Shown: positions 39,055-49,252 of the stretch, in pieces
Position numbering within the stretch: the stretch's first letter is position 1
How the letters are laid out: each line of letters begins with the position of its first letter
From: Mesostigma viride
Taxonomy: Eukaryota > Streptophyta > Mesostigmatophyceae > Mesostigmatales > Mesostigmataceae
Assembly (NCBI GenBank): GCA_009746045.1
Contig: RPFO01001181.1
Span: forward strand, 1 to 64,000
DNA length: 64,000 nucleotides
Reading direction: 5' to 3'
Notes under the pieces: generated by a model
Told to the model about the DNA's origin: nothing
Databases searched by the model: none
The model's input: the letters and a program-made list of their open reading frames with translations, nothing else
Position numbers and translations under genes: made by a program

Positions 39055-39707
39055 GGGGACTCGTCACCAAAACACCAAAAAATCAATAAAAATTCAAAAC
39101 TCGCATTAAACCCATGCAAACAGTGCCCAAAAGTGATTGGGGACACAAAGTAGCATTTATGACGATTTGTCGTGCACTTACTAGGGGTACTACCCCTGGC
39201 ATGTGGCTAAAAATAGCACAAGACGCTAAACCGTTCTTGCCGCCCAACGGTCAATAGGAGCATCTGTTTGACCTGCCCATACATTCCAAACGAGTTCCCC
39301 CTCTCCTCGACCGTTTGAGCTACTAACATGGGTCGGCGGGGCAGGTTTGTGAGAGTTATTAATTTTCCCGCCAAAATACGGTCTTTTTTCGCGGGAAAAT
39401 TAATAACTCTCACAAACCTGACCCGCTGAACCATGTTAGTAACTCAAACGGTCGAGGAGAGGGGGAACTTGTTTGGAATGTATGGGCAGGTCAATCAGAT
39501 GCTCCTATTGACCGTGGCGTGGCAAAAACGGTTTAGCGTCTTGTGCTATTTTTAGCCAAATGCCGGGGGTAATACCCCAAGTAAGTGCACGACAAATCGT
39601 CATAAATGCTACTTTGGGTCCCCAAACCCATTTGGGCATTGTTCGCATAGGTTTAATGTGAGTTTTGAATTTTTATTGATTTTTTGGTGTTTTGGTGACG
39701 AGTCCCC
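39055..39707. mobile_element. palindromic TTAA-flanked DNA element (fold-back MITE)
   Basis: 653 bp, starting GGGGACTCGTCACC and ending with its reverse complement, flanked by TTAA on both sides (39051-39054 and 39708-39711). The two halves are near-perfect inverted copies, so the element folds on itself. No ORF. TTAA target duplication suggests mobilisation by a piggyBac- or Kolobok-type transposase. Related to 51486-53396. Carries E2F-like sites at its centre. Confidence 0.85.
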
Positions 39708-40352
39708 TTAAGGTCCTCGTCCTTCCTGTTCTCACGTATGGGGCCGAGACATGGACCCTCACCGCCGACCCGGCCCGCAAGCTGGAGGGCGCGGTCACCA
39801 ACATGCTGCGCTCCATTTTCAGAGTAGGATATGCTGCTCATGTCCGCAACGAGGACCTGTACCAGGGCATGCCATATATCACCAGCACCATTAAGCAGCG
39901 GCGCCTGCAGCTTGTAGAGTAGGGCACCTAGCTCGCACCAACCAGGTAGACACCTCGATCACGTGGCCCCCCCGCGGGACTGCGACCAGCTCAGCCTGGC
40001 CGGCACCTCCTGAGGTGGGCCGGGCCCCGTGATGTTAGACGCCGCAAGGCCCGCACCTTCAAAGAACAGCTAGTAGAGGACATGGGGGGCCTAGGCCTCT
40101 CCGTGATTTGGAAGAAGATGATGGACAAGGCCAAGTGGGCCCAGCTAGGTCATAGAGGACAACGAGCCCCCCCCTGTGGGGAAGCGCCCGCGTGTGCAAA
40201 CCCGCGGGAGGCACGCCAGACAGCTCCCCTAGGGCAGCGTGATGCTGTTTAGATAGATGCTGTAGTTAGTGATGCTGTTAGCTAGATGTTGTAGGTCGCT
40301 GATGTAGATAGATTAGACCGGTAGGACTGTTTGCACCCATCCATCCATCGGG
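39708..40352 (+). pseudogene. LINE C-terminal part and 3' tail
   Basis: After the MITE the LINE reading resumes: VLPVLTYGAETWTLT, then NMLRSIFRVGYAAH, and in another frame FKEQLVEDMGGLGLSVIWKK. The stretch 40230-40352 is a non-coding tail of GATGCTGT/GATGTTGT-type steps ending in CCATCCATCCATCGGGG, shared with 8826-8965. Family C is inserted directly after it. Confidence 0.75.
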
Positions 40353-40357
40353 GTTAA

Positions 40358-41055
40358 AGTTAATGTTCTTATGAAACGCAATGTGAAGGATATGGTTGCA
40401 ATGCAGCAATGTGTGAATATGGTTGGAAACGGAGCTTTGTTAAAATTGGATAATGTTACAGCGCTCACACACTTGAGGCTTGTACACGCGTTTGCCAAGT
40501 CAAGGCAACACACGTGAGGCGGGCTCGCAAGAGATGCCCAATTGGCACTGGCCTATTCTTTATATACTTGTGCACTGTGCTTGCTAGTCCTGAGCAGCCT
40601 AGGAGGCCTGCTCAGTAATAACACCCCCGGTACAGTATTCACTACCTGTACAGCGCCCAGTTCCTATACAGTAGGTCTGCCATACAGGCACAGTGACCAC
40701 AGAGTACAGTCACCACAGTGATTATTGCATCTGCACCTAGAAGTCCAGGACTAGGCCTGCGGTACCACCAGACCACAGGTTAAGGTTCCTATTTCCTGCG
40801 TACGACGTATTAACCCAATACCGTCGTAGGTTCAGCACCTAATTCCTGTCAGCCCAGGAATTACTGTCGACCCCATATGTCGTCGGCAAATATTCACGTC
40901 CGACTTAGAAGAACAGCCGGCTCGCGCTCGCGCGCGACCGGGAAGTCGGAACGCCATAACTTTCTTGATACTTGTCGGAATGAACTCGTTCCGGTGCCGC
41001 TGGAATCGCAGAGATATGCCGAATCAGGATCACGCCAATACGCTTGGCGTTAACT
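40358..41055 (-). repeat. family C 3' LTR
   Basis: 698 bp. Minus-strand start AGTTAACGCC and end CATTAACT. Positions 40358-40602 match 58992-59236 closely. A polypurine tract immediately precedes it (41056-41073). The TSD cannot be tested because the other end is outside the window. Confidence 0.8.
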
Positions 41056-41073
41056 CCAATCCTTTCTTTTCTT
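41056..41073 (-). other. family C polypurine tract
   Basis: On the minus strand AAGAAAAGAAAGGATTGG directly abuts the 3' LTR, the expected plus-strand primer. Confidence 0.75.
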
Positions 41074-41227
41074 GAGCTGTAGCAGCTCACACAAGTCTAC
41101 ATACAAACACACACAATGGGTACTGGACATCCTCCCTCGACTACAAGTCACAACCCGCTGGGCATGACAGTCAGCTTGGATTCCTTATTATATGTACATA
41201 GCACCCATACTGGCTCAGGAGCACAAA

Positions 41228-41237
41228 CAAATTACAA
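41228..41237 (-). promoter_or_regulatory. 3' UTR site complementary to primer-site region (family C)
   Basis: Plus strand CAAATTACAA; the sense (minus) strand here is the exact complement of the first ten bases after the 5' LTR (58982-58991). Third family with this arrangement. Confidence 0.45.
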
Positions 41238-41711
41238 TGAGTCCCTATCCCTTCACGGGAGGCTCGTTGTGTTACCCATGTACAAGAGGTTGGCCAACTG
41301 TGGCAGCCCATAGGTGTTCAGCTAAGAACTTGAGAAGTATGTACAACCTTCAGGACCTTAGGCGAAACCCCACAGATCACCCACAACAGCTCATCAGAAA
41401 ACATTGCTGACCCCCAGACGGGAGTCGGCGCCGGTCTGCTGCCCCTTATCGAACCAGACACAACATCTACGCGAAGCACATGCAAAACACAAGCTCCCAT
41501 ACTCGTTCCAACCGTGGAAAATCAGGGGACCTGTCGCCACCTCACCAGCATGGTGGATGGGTCAGCCAGTCCGTGAAACTCCGCCTTAAGACGGCACCAG
41601 GGAATCGAACCCCGCCCACAAACCACAGATCTGGGGAAACCTCAGACTGAGATGAAAACCCCAGATAGACATTTCTCCATCAGAGATAATGTCAGACATT
41701 CCCACACCAGA

Positions 41712-43485
41712 GACATGTTGTCTAATCACCAAGAAAATGTCCTCAAATGAAGACATATTTTAGCATGGATACCATTTGTAATAACTAACACATGTCAACA
41801 CATCCATGGGTACGGTATGGAACCATGTTCATTTATGATATGTTCAAGAGTTGCAATGCTTAACATCCATGAAATATGCTCATTGTATAATTGTTTACGA
41901 TTTATGAATGCAGGGGGGTCGCCACGCGAGTGACCAAATAGCACTCAAGTCAACAATATGCCAAGAAAGAAGGCATGGCCAGGTCATGGCTGGTCCTGAA
42001 AATGCACCCAGGGTGCCCACAACATGTCTATGTTACACCCTCGCAGTCCTAGACCCTGCAGCCTGCCAGGGGGGGGCACAAAATGTAACTGGCAGCCAGG
42101 GACCATGGTGGAGGCCAAACAGCAGGTGTAAATTAGCTAGCTCAGTCCAAAGAGTGAAATATGAAGCAAATACTTGCCAAGGTTAGGTCCATGATCGTTA
42201 GTAGAGGCTCGGCTGCCACCACGGTGCTAAACCATGATGCTGAACCCTTACGTTGTATATGAAACATATACTGCAAAGAGGCACAAGTTGTAGCACAATG
42301 TAAACGTGACAAGCTCAAGTTTCCAAGCCAGTCTTGATCACTTGGACATGAGTTGAAGCATTAGAAACACATGGGCAACATACCAGCAAGCCTTGAAAAA
42401 CTTCTCAGCAACAAGGCAGTATATGTGTTGAATCAAACTACCACATCGCAATTAAGCACAGCGACTTCTACTTGCTGCTGTTTTGATGACGCATGGCCGT
42501 TTACCTTTTCAGTGACGCAACGGGAAAAGAAAGTACCGCCCAGCAAACTTCCGTTATTCCCCGGACATAAACGTAAACAAAACCACGAAGTTGGGCATTG
42601 AAAGCAACCGGAATTATCAGGTCTGCGGGAGTTATAGGTTACAATCCGCTTAACACGCTTACTTAGAACGATGCGGTTGAGAATGACAGTCGGAACCTTG
42701 TTCTTGACGTGCGCCCAGGCCGCCAGCTGCGCGGGCCAGCTCAAGAAATATATATTAAAGGACGGTGACGCGTGGGAAGCACCCAGCCTTGCGGCAAAAG
42801 AAAAATATGGCTCGCACTCGCCCTGGTTTTCGCCAGGCGCGACTGCGACATCACGACGAAAAAATAGAGACTCTTTGACGCATGCAACTGCCCAGGTCCC
42901 TCTTCTCCCCATGTCGCCCATAAGCCCAGAAGCGTACCATAACCCATACTCGCGATATCCGCAGCGCCTGGGCGGAAAAAGAAATTGTAAAACCGAACTG
43001 CGAACTGAGCTATCATGCGATCTACGTAGCTCTCAGATTTTCTTCAACAATGCCAAAATCCGTTCATGGACAAAATTTTCGACATATACAAAGCACCTGC
43101 ACGTGAAGAATAGCATCTTCGGAATCACTAGATAACGATCTAAAATGCTGTCTTCGTCCGGGGCAAAATAATGCCCTATAACATTCAGGCAAGCCTCGGA
43201 ACTGGCACGACCCCATAGCCGCCACTCGACAAAACACTCGATTGCATTGCGATGTTCTTGCTATTGTAGGTACTTTTCGTCGCCTCATATTTTCCAGGTA
43301 CGGTCGACCCCTGTCGACCCCAGGGGCTTGGCGCGCTCAGTACCTATCCCAGTTTCGCGCCAAAACCCACCAAGTGACTCTATGACCAAATTTGGCGCCA
43401 AAACCGCGCCCCTGACCCCCCCCGTCTCAAATGAGGACTATGTCCTCAAATGAGGACATTTGGTTTTTGGACAATGTCTCACCCC
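41712..43485. other. possible DNA-type insertion in family C 3' UTR
   Basis: The ends are imperfect inverted copies: GAGACATGTTGTC...ATGTCCTCAAATGAAGACATA at the left, and in reverse complement GAGACATTGTC...ATGTCCTCATTTGAGGACATA at the right. No target duplication could be fixed. No convincing ORF inside. Two E2F-like palindromic sites lie near the right end (43353-43365, 43391-43403). The family C 3' UTR would otherwise be unusually long (2.5 kb). Confidence 0.35.
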
Positions 43486-43562
43486 TCAAGGTGTGCTCAG
43501 GATTATGTACAATCAAGCTCCCAGCCTGATATCCAGAGACTTAAGCACCCAGCTCTCAGCTT

Positions 43563-43799
43563 TTAGACAGATAGACCGACTTGACAGTCAGCATTCATGA
43601 GCTTCCTCAGTACATTGTACTGGGCTGGGGCCTTGTGTGGCAGCTTTGTCAATGCATCAGCAGGGTTCTCCTCGCCAGGGATATGCTTCAAGTCAACCAA
43701 ACTGGCCAACTCCTTCAGCAACAAATAATCCAGGTCCCGGCTTCTGGCCAGCTGTTTGTGAACAAACTGGACCATACCCATGCTGTCTGTTAGCAACAA
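43563..43799 (-). CDS. family C RNase H, C-terminal part
   Basis: Reads LLTDSMGMVQFV, SRDLDYLLLKELA, then PGEENPADALTKLPHKAPAQYNVLRK, the RNase H end shared with families A and B (NPADALTK). It is the continuation of pol at 53401-56665, separated by family B and the TTAA element. Confidence 0.85.
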   Translation of the reverse strand: MLLTDSMGMVQFVHKQLARSRDLDYLLLKELASLVDLKHIPGEENPADALTKLPHKAPAQYNVLRKLMNADCQVGLSV

Positions 43800-43800
43800 C

Positions 43801-44281
43801 AGTTAGAATGCGGTGGGATATATTGCTTGAGAACACTGTAGCTAGGCTGTGAGCAATGAATTGCTTGGTTCATTAGAAAGTAGGTTTACCCTTTATCAAC
43901 GTTCCTCTCGCTGGCTGCGCCGCCAGTGACCGTTGGGTGCAGACCGTTGGCCCGAGCTAGGCCGCACGATGACAGGTAGCTGTCTAGTCACTGCATCGTG
44001 CGATCACAGATCAATGCACGCTGCAGTACGGTCCCTATCTAGGATACTCTAGTACCGTCCAATGACAGGACACTACGTATACTGGGTACTGACATCTGTC
44101 ACGTACCTCAGTACCCAAAGTACCTATCTAGGGAAACGTATGCGACTCGACTAGCATTCCTATCTGCATAGCCCACGTGGTATTTATATTCACATACCAA
44201 CGTAGGTTTACAAGGCTTATTCATACGTTGTATTCACAATGCCTTTGAGACTTAGTCTACAGCAAAGCATGGAGACTAACT
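43801..44281 (-). repeat. family B 3' LTR
   Basis: 481 bp. Differs from the 5' LTR by two insertions of the same four bases (GCTA at 43841-43844 and 43956-43959), each directly before GGC, and by a few substitutions. Confidence 0.93.
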
Positions 44282-44655
44282 CCAGTATTGTTTTATTATT
44301 TATTTCTTAATGCAGGTCTGCACCCCCAACATTATTGTTATTGTTTTTAAGTTGATTAGGGGTACAAAAGAGACATGGCTGGTTGAGCCAGGTTGGTTAC
44401 AGCTGGCTGTTCTGGCCAGGTGTTATATTGCACATTAAATAAGGTGTACACAGCTGGCTGGTTTGGCCAGTTACTGAAGCACACATTAAGTAAATGGATA
44501 CAAAGCTTGTGTCCTCAAGCTGCAAATGGATACAAATCTGACCTAGCCAGCACTCACACCCCACAACGAATGTGTTGAATTTTATGGCGCCCAGCAGCTA
44601 TCGCTGTGGTAAGGGGGTGTGGTGGTTGTGTACTGTGCTATGGCCAGTCATTTAT
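44282..44655 (-). other. family B 3' untranslated region
   Basis: Between the RNase H stop (about 44656) and the 3' LTR. Contains the site complementary to the primer region at 44575-44585 and repeated CAGCTGGCTG/GGCCAG words near 44380-44480. No ORF recognised. Confidence 0.55.
44575..44585 (-). promoter_or_regulatory. 3' UTR site complementary to primer-site region (family B)
   Basis: Plus strand TTGAATTTTAT; the sense strand is complementary to the last base of the 5' LTR plus the first ten internal bases (50948-50958). It lies about 70 nt after the pol stop. Confidence 0.5.
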
Positions 44656-45428
44656 TCAAACACTGACTCTGATATCATAGGGGTTCATGTTCTGAAAGAG
44701 GAGCTGGTACTGTTGGCCAGCAGCATCCCGCAGCTTCGTTAGAGCGTCTGCTGGGTTGTCCTCATCATCCACATGAGTCCAGCTGGAAAAATAGGTGGCC
44801 TCCTGTTTGAGGATCACCCAATCCAAGTCAGTGTGGACAGCAGCAGAACAGATTTCTTGGTTAGAAAACTGATCACAGATTGGCTGTCAGTATAGAGATG
44901 TGAGATGACATTGCATGTGCTGCCTGCCTGGGTTTGTAGCCAGGTGAGCATGTGCTGCAGGGAACGAGCATGCAATGCAGCAGACACCACAGCACGACAT
45001 TCAGCTGAGTTGCTGCTGCCAGGTTTTCTGCGGTGTAGCCTGCTGTACCAGGAAGTGAGGGACATGTAATCTGACCTGTTGGTGAGAAAAAACAGCCCTG
45101 ATTCCCGTGCCCCCATCTGATTGATTGTTCTGCTCTCCATGGAGCTGTCCATGACACATTGGATGTGGATGTCTTCCATCAGATTCAGGCCATGGAGGAT
45201 GAGGGGGGGACAGTCATTGACCAACTTCCTGATGTGACTGCATTTTATCTTGACTAGAACATCATGGGTGACCCTGCTGATGACAGCTAAGGGAGCCCCA
45301 CAGATGGCTGACCACCACCCCAGTTTGCCCTGAACAGTGGCACACATATGTAAGGGGAGGTAGTGTCCTGCAGCAGATCTAGACAATCTTGGATATATTC
45401 TGCAGGAGGGGAGAGAGAGCAGACCCAC
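44656..45428 (-). CDS. family B RNase H (frameshifted from pol)
   Basis: Follows the 1321-codon ORF in another frame: VMDSSMESRT, WYSRLHRRKPGSSNSAECRAVV, LYTDSQSV. One more frame change after about 44825 leads to the end DDEDNPADALTKL and a TGA at 44656-44658. RNase H removes the RNA strand during reverse transcription. The breaks suggest this copy is not fully functional. Confidence 0.8.
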
Positions 45429-48400
45429 TGATCTGGCTGCCTATGCAGCTGCAACATGATGCCACAGAACTGGATGGGGGTTGTGCTCAATTCCACCTGT
45501 TTGCCAATCTCATATGATTCCTGGACCTGCTGAATAAAGGTTTCCACCTCAGCTCTAGGCCCACAAATGAGTTGGTCATCTCCATGCCACACAAAGAACA
45601 GCAGTCCAGAGGGGGTGGGTACAACAAAAAAGCATGGGTCCAGGTCATCATACGTGGCCTTGAGCTTTTTGAATACTTCCTCTGCTGAGTCTCTGAAAAT
45701 TTTTGGGGCACTGACAAGCCCTTCCACCCCAATGTTGATGATAAGGTGGGGCTCATCAATGTAAGGTTTCCACACAGCTGGGGTGTCTACCACGTACACC
45801 TTCCCTTTCCACACAGATTCAGCCTTTTCTGGGTCCCCCCTGAGGAAGGCCCTTTTAATATCAGTGGCTTTGCAGACATAGTCTTGGCCTGCATTGAGGT
45901 TGTGGAGGAATAGGGAGAGCATGATCCTGAGTGAGGTTTGTTGCAGCCCAGGTGTGTATGTTTCCCCTTTTGGCAGTGTGGATGTCCCCTTTAATTCTGT
46001 GACACATGGTCTGGCATGGAAGATTGGGGAGCCCACTTTTTGTGGTTTTTGTTTGAGAACAAATTTTAATCTGAGCTTTTTGGCTCCCTCTGGCACGTCC
46101 CATGAAGGGGTGACAGGCGGTTTGTATTGAGGGTTTTTGGGGTTGGGCAGGACCCATTCCTGCCTGGCTTGGTGGACAATGGCCATCAGCCACTTGGTAA
46201 ACCCTTTTTGTGTTTTGCATTCTTGTATGACGTGGGAGATTTGGTGGGGTGAGTGCATGGCTATGTCCCACTTACCCAGCCCAAAGGCTGAGGGATGGAG
46301 GAACTGGCTGTGCACTAACTTGTCCAGATCAGGGATCTCCCCTGGTGCATACTGAGTGTTGACTGCCTTGATGACAGCATCCATACCAGGGACAATACTG
46401 GAGAGAGGGATTTTAAAGTGGTCCAGAGGAACTGCACCCACCCCTGTGACACTGAGCTCATTAGCTGAGATAAGCACCCCAGGATAGGATACAAAAGGTT
46501 CCCCCAACAAGGTGTTACCAGAGTACCCCTCCACCACCTGGAAGGGTGTCTGAATACCAAGTATAGGGAGCATCACTTGTCCCACTACATCCAGTGAGCT
46601 TTGGCCTGAGAAATCCTGCACCCGTGCCCAAAATGAAGGTGCAATCTCAAGACCAGGGATGGCTTGTGCACTGATCACACTGACCTGTGCCTGAGTGTCT
46701 ATTGCCAGGGTCCAGGGGTCCTGACTAGTGCACACAGCTGAGACTTTTGCCAACCCTGCGGCCACAGCAGCTTGTTGCTTATGTGACCTGTGTAATGCTT
46801 GCAAGGCGACTGCCAATCTTGACCTCAGAGCGGGAGGGTTGGCAGACAATTTGGTGCCTTGGGGCTGAGCTAATGCTTCCAACCCAGCTACCTCGTGCCT
46901 GGTTAAGCAATCCCCAGGTTGTGAAGTGGGCCTGGCTTCACTGAGGGTGGAAGGGTTCACAGAGGGTGCTGTGGTGCTGTCAACAGCAGTAATTGGTGGC
47001 TCAGAGCTACTGCTGGGCATGCTGGAGTTGCCAGATAGAAGTAGTGAGTCCATGCTTAAAGACTCTTCCCCAGGCACGTCTGCCATGGGAGAATAATACT
47101 TCTTAATTCTATGACAGCTCACCCTGTGACGCTTCCCATTGATATTGTGCTTGACCTCCACGGTCTTGCTGTTTTTGGTAAATCCACGGATGGTAACTGG
47201 ACCTAGCCAAGTTCCAACCTTACCAAAGCTGTTTTCCTTGTAATAGAGAACTTGATCACCTTTTTGGAATACTGGCCTGGAATGGGTTTTATCTTTTTCT
47301 GCCAGTTTTGCTGAGGTTTGTGCACGTGCAGTGTTGTACAGTGCTATCACCTCTGGGGGATATACACCTGCCTGCAGGCCTGCTGGGATTACTTCACCCC
47401 ACGTGGCATGCAAGACAGGTCTCATGTTTAGGGTTGTGCACATTTCATGACACCAGAGTGCCCTGTCACAATAGACCCCTGAAGTAGCATCCTTGGAAGG
47501 ATTTTTGGCTAGTAGGGTTTTGACAGATCTGATGGTTCTTTCAATGACCCCCTGACCCTCATGATCTTCCAGCCCAGCAATCTCTATTGCTTCACACCCT
47601 TCCAGGTCAGTCAGACAAGAAAATTGTTGATCAAGCAAAATTCTGTCAACTGGGTAGAATCTGGGTAAAGCAATCATGAGTGCAACACGTAGCTGCCCTG
47701 CAGACATGCCAGGTAGGGGTTCCATTACTGTGAACCTGGACCATGAGTCTTTTAGGATCAGGTAGGGTTGGACATCTTTGTTGATGTGCATCACATCCCC
47801 CACTATCATGCCCCTATTGGTGGAAGGAGTTGCAGTATGCCATTTTTGAGGTTTGGGGCTATTGAACTGACATTCTTGACAGTGTTGTCTAGCCAGTTTT
47901 ACTGCATTCCTGAGTTGTTTTCCCATGCTACTACCCCCCAGCCGTCTGGCCAGTTCCTCAGCCACTGTTTCATGACCCATGGCTAGGTGCAGCTGATGAG
48001 CAAGCTCCTTGATATCTATGGAGTTGTCAACAGTAGGGGTTAGTGCTTTTATGTAAGGTTCCAGAACAGGGTGTTGGGAGGACAGTAAGGTTGCTGCCTC
48101 AAAATCAATTATGCCCTGGTTGCCATCCCCAATGGTAATGAGATCATCATCCTCAGAGTACATAAGGTGAGTGAACTCACATTGATTTGGGTAGCGAGGC
48201 CTGTTGCAACGGCTGCCTGGAGGCCCCAGGGGATGACGTGCGTGCCAGCAGCCCGGGCAGAGATCCACCCCGTTGGCCAGGGAGTCGTTGTTGGGGCAGT
48301 TGTGCCGTGCGTGCCCTCGTTGGAAGCACCTCAGGCACCTTATGGACCCCCCAGGGTTGCCAGGCTGGTTGTTGTTGTTGTTGTTGTTGTTGTTTCCCTG

Positions 48401-49252
48401 CTGGGACCGGTTCTGGCCCTGCTGGGACCTGTTGTTGTTGTTGTTTTGGCCCTGTTGGGACCTGTTGTTATTGTTGCCCTGCTGGGACCTGTTGTTGTTA
48501 TTGTTGTTGTTGTTGTTGTTGGGGTTTCCATGCAGGGGCACACGGTGCCACGTGTTGCCACGCCCCTGAGAGCCACTGCCCCCTTGGTGGGAGGACTTGT
48601 GGGTCTTGGGTGCCCCCCCTGGCTGGCCTGCCCCTTGCGTTTGTGGCCTTGGACACCCTGGACCTTGGGGTCCTGGGCCTGGGTTGCCAGTACCCAGGGG
48701 GTCCACTGCCTCCTCGATATAGAGCATGGCAGCTCTGAAGTTGTCCCAGAGGGACTTGAGGCCTGTAAGCAGGGTAGCCAGGACAGAAGGTTGCAAATTA
48801 GCTTTTGTTAGCCAGGTGTGGATGAGATACCTTGGTTGGAGCTTGAGAAGCTCAAGGTCTTTCTCAATCATTACCCTGTATGTTTTTGCATCCCCAGAGA
48901 GGTTATTCTTGTTCACCTTATATGCAGCAAGCCAGTTGAAACGTTCTACTGCTTCCATGTGGTTATTGGTAAGCACTAGCTGTTTCAGATCAGTGATAAA
49001 GGTAGGCCACTGTTCAATGGCTGCTTCAGGTGTCAGGGTACGTTCCTGATAGGTTTGAATCAATGCTCTGATTGCAGGAGATGATTGATGGAATGTGGAG
49101 GAGGCCCTGAGAGCCTTAAACTGATGTCTAAGGTTAAGACCTTCCATCCCATACTCCAAGCAAAACAAATTGCTTAGCTTGTTCAACAGTGTGACCCTCA
49201 GGCAAGCCAGCAATATTGATTTTGGATTCCTTTTTATGAGGGTTAAACACAC
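45287..49252 (-). CDS. family B gag C-part, integrase, protease and reverse transcriptase
   Basis: 1321 codons. Gag-like helical region about residues 30-240; Gly/Asn/Gln low complexity about 240-300; zinc knuckle CLRCFQRGHARHNC about 305. Integrase: HLAMGH (about 419) and CQEC, first D in GDVMHI (about 481), second in LLDQQF (about 539), E in GVIERT (about 567), SH3-like module with GKVGTWLGPVTI (about 670). Protease: IDTQAQVSVIS (about 851) and LLGEPF (about 917). RT: TDIKRAFLRGD, then VWHGDDQL (about 1221). Integrase therefore precedes protease. The frame is lost just before RNase H. Confidence 0.9.
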   Translation of the reverse strand: MCLTLIKRNPKSILLACLRVTLLNKLSNLFCLEYGMEGLNLRHQFKALRASSTFHQSSPAIRALIQTYQERTLTPEAAIEQWPTFITDLKQLVLTNNHMEAVERFNWLAAYKVNKNNLSGDAKTYRVMIEKDLELLKLQPRYLIHTWLTKANLQPSVLATLLTGLKSLWDNFRAAMLYIEEAVDPLGTGNPGPGPQGPGCPRPQTQGAGQPGGAPKTHKSSHQGGSGSQGRGNTWHRVPLHGNPNNNNNNNNNNRSQQGNNNNRSQQGQNNNNNRSQQGQNRSQQGNNNNNNNNNQPGNPGGSIRCLRCFQRGHARHNCPNNDSLANGVDLCPGCWHARHPLGPPGSRCNRPRYPNQCEFTHLMYSEDDDLITIGDGNQGIIDFEAATLLSSQHPVLEPYIKALTPTVDNSIDIKELAHQLHLAMGHETVAEELARRLGGSSMGKQLRNAVKLARQHCQECQFNSPKPQKWHTATPSTNRGMIVGDVMHINKDVQPYLILKDSWSRFTVMEPLPGMSAGQLRVALMIALPRFYPVDRILLDQQFSCLTDLEGCEAIEIAGLEDHEGQGVIERTIRSVKTLLAKNPSKDATSGVYCDRALWCHEMCTTLNMRPVLHATWGEVIPAGLQAGVYPPEVIALYNTARAQTSAKLAEKDKTHSRPVFQKGDQVLYYKENSFGKVGTWLGPVTIRGFTKNSKTVEVKHNINGKRHRVSCHRIKKYYSPMADVPGEESLSMDSLLLSGNSSMPSSSSEPPITAVDSTTAPSVNPSTLSEARPTSQPGDCLTRHEVAGLEALAQPQGTKLSANPPALRSRLAVALQALHRSHKQQAAVAAGLAKVSAVCTSQDPWTLAIDTQAQVSVISAQAIPGLEIAPSFWARVQDFSGQSSLDVVGQVMLPILGIQTPFQVVEGYSGNTLLGEPFVSYPGVLISANELSVTGVGAVPLDHFKIPLSSIVPGMDAVIKAVNTQYAPGEIPDLDKLVHSQFLHPSAFGLGKWDIAMHSPHQISHVIQECKTQKGFTKWLMAIVHQARQEWVLPNPKNPQYKPPVTPSWDVPEGAKKLRLKFVLKQKPQKVGSPIFHARPCVTELKGTSTLPKGETYTPGLQQTSLRIMLSLFLHNLNAGQDYVCKATDIKRAFLRGDPEKAESVWKGKVYVVDTPAVWKPYIDEPHLIINIGVEGLVSAPKIFRDSAEEVFKKLKATYDDLDPCFFVVPTPSGLLFFVWHGDDQLICGPRAEVETFIQQVQESYEIGKQVELSTTPIQFCGIMLQLHRQPDQWVCSLSPPAEYIQDCLDLLQDTTSPYICVPLFRANWGGGQPSVGLP
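48366..48534 (-). repeat. Asn-run/RSQQG repeat in family B gag
   Basis: TTG/TTA triplet runs on the plus strand encode long Asn stretches separated by five RSQQG or RSQQGQ units. Low-complexity, Asn/Gln-rich, prion-like composition, directly before the zinc knuckle. Confidence 0.9.

Noticed and set aside
41590-41615. GGTTCGATTCC-like box B on the minus strand, considered as a tRNA gene or SINE
   Set aside because: No matching acceptor stem or clear box A at the right distance.
42671-43135. 154-codon plus-strand ORF in the unexplained segment
   Set aside because: No recognisable domain, unusual composition, and an overlapping antisense ORF of similar length; not supported as a gene.
48361-48534. 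Regular short repeats, considered as a CRISPR-like array
   Set aside because: Triplet repeats inside a coding frame in eukaryotic DNA, with no constant repeat plus unique spacer pattern.
48167-48811. Plus-strand ORF with Val/Leu runs opposite family B gag
   Set aside because: It is the antisense reading of the Asn/Gln repeats; the gag frame carries the zinc knuckle.
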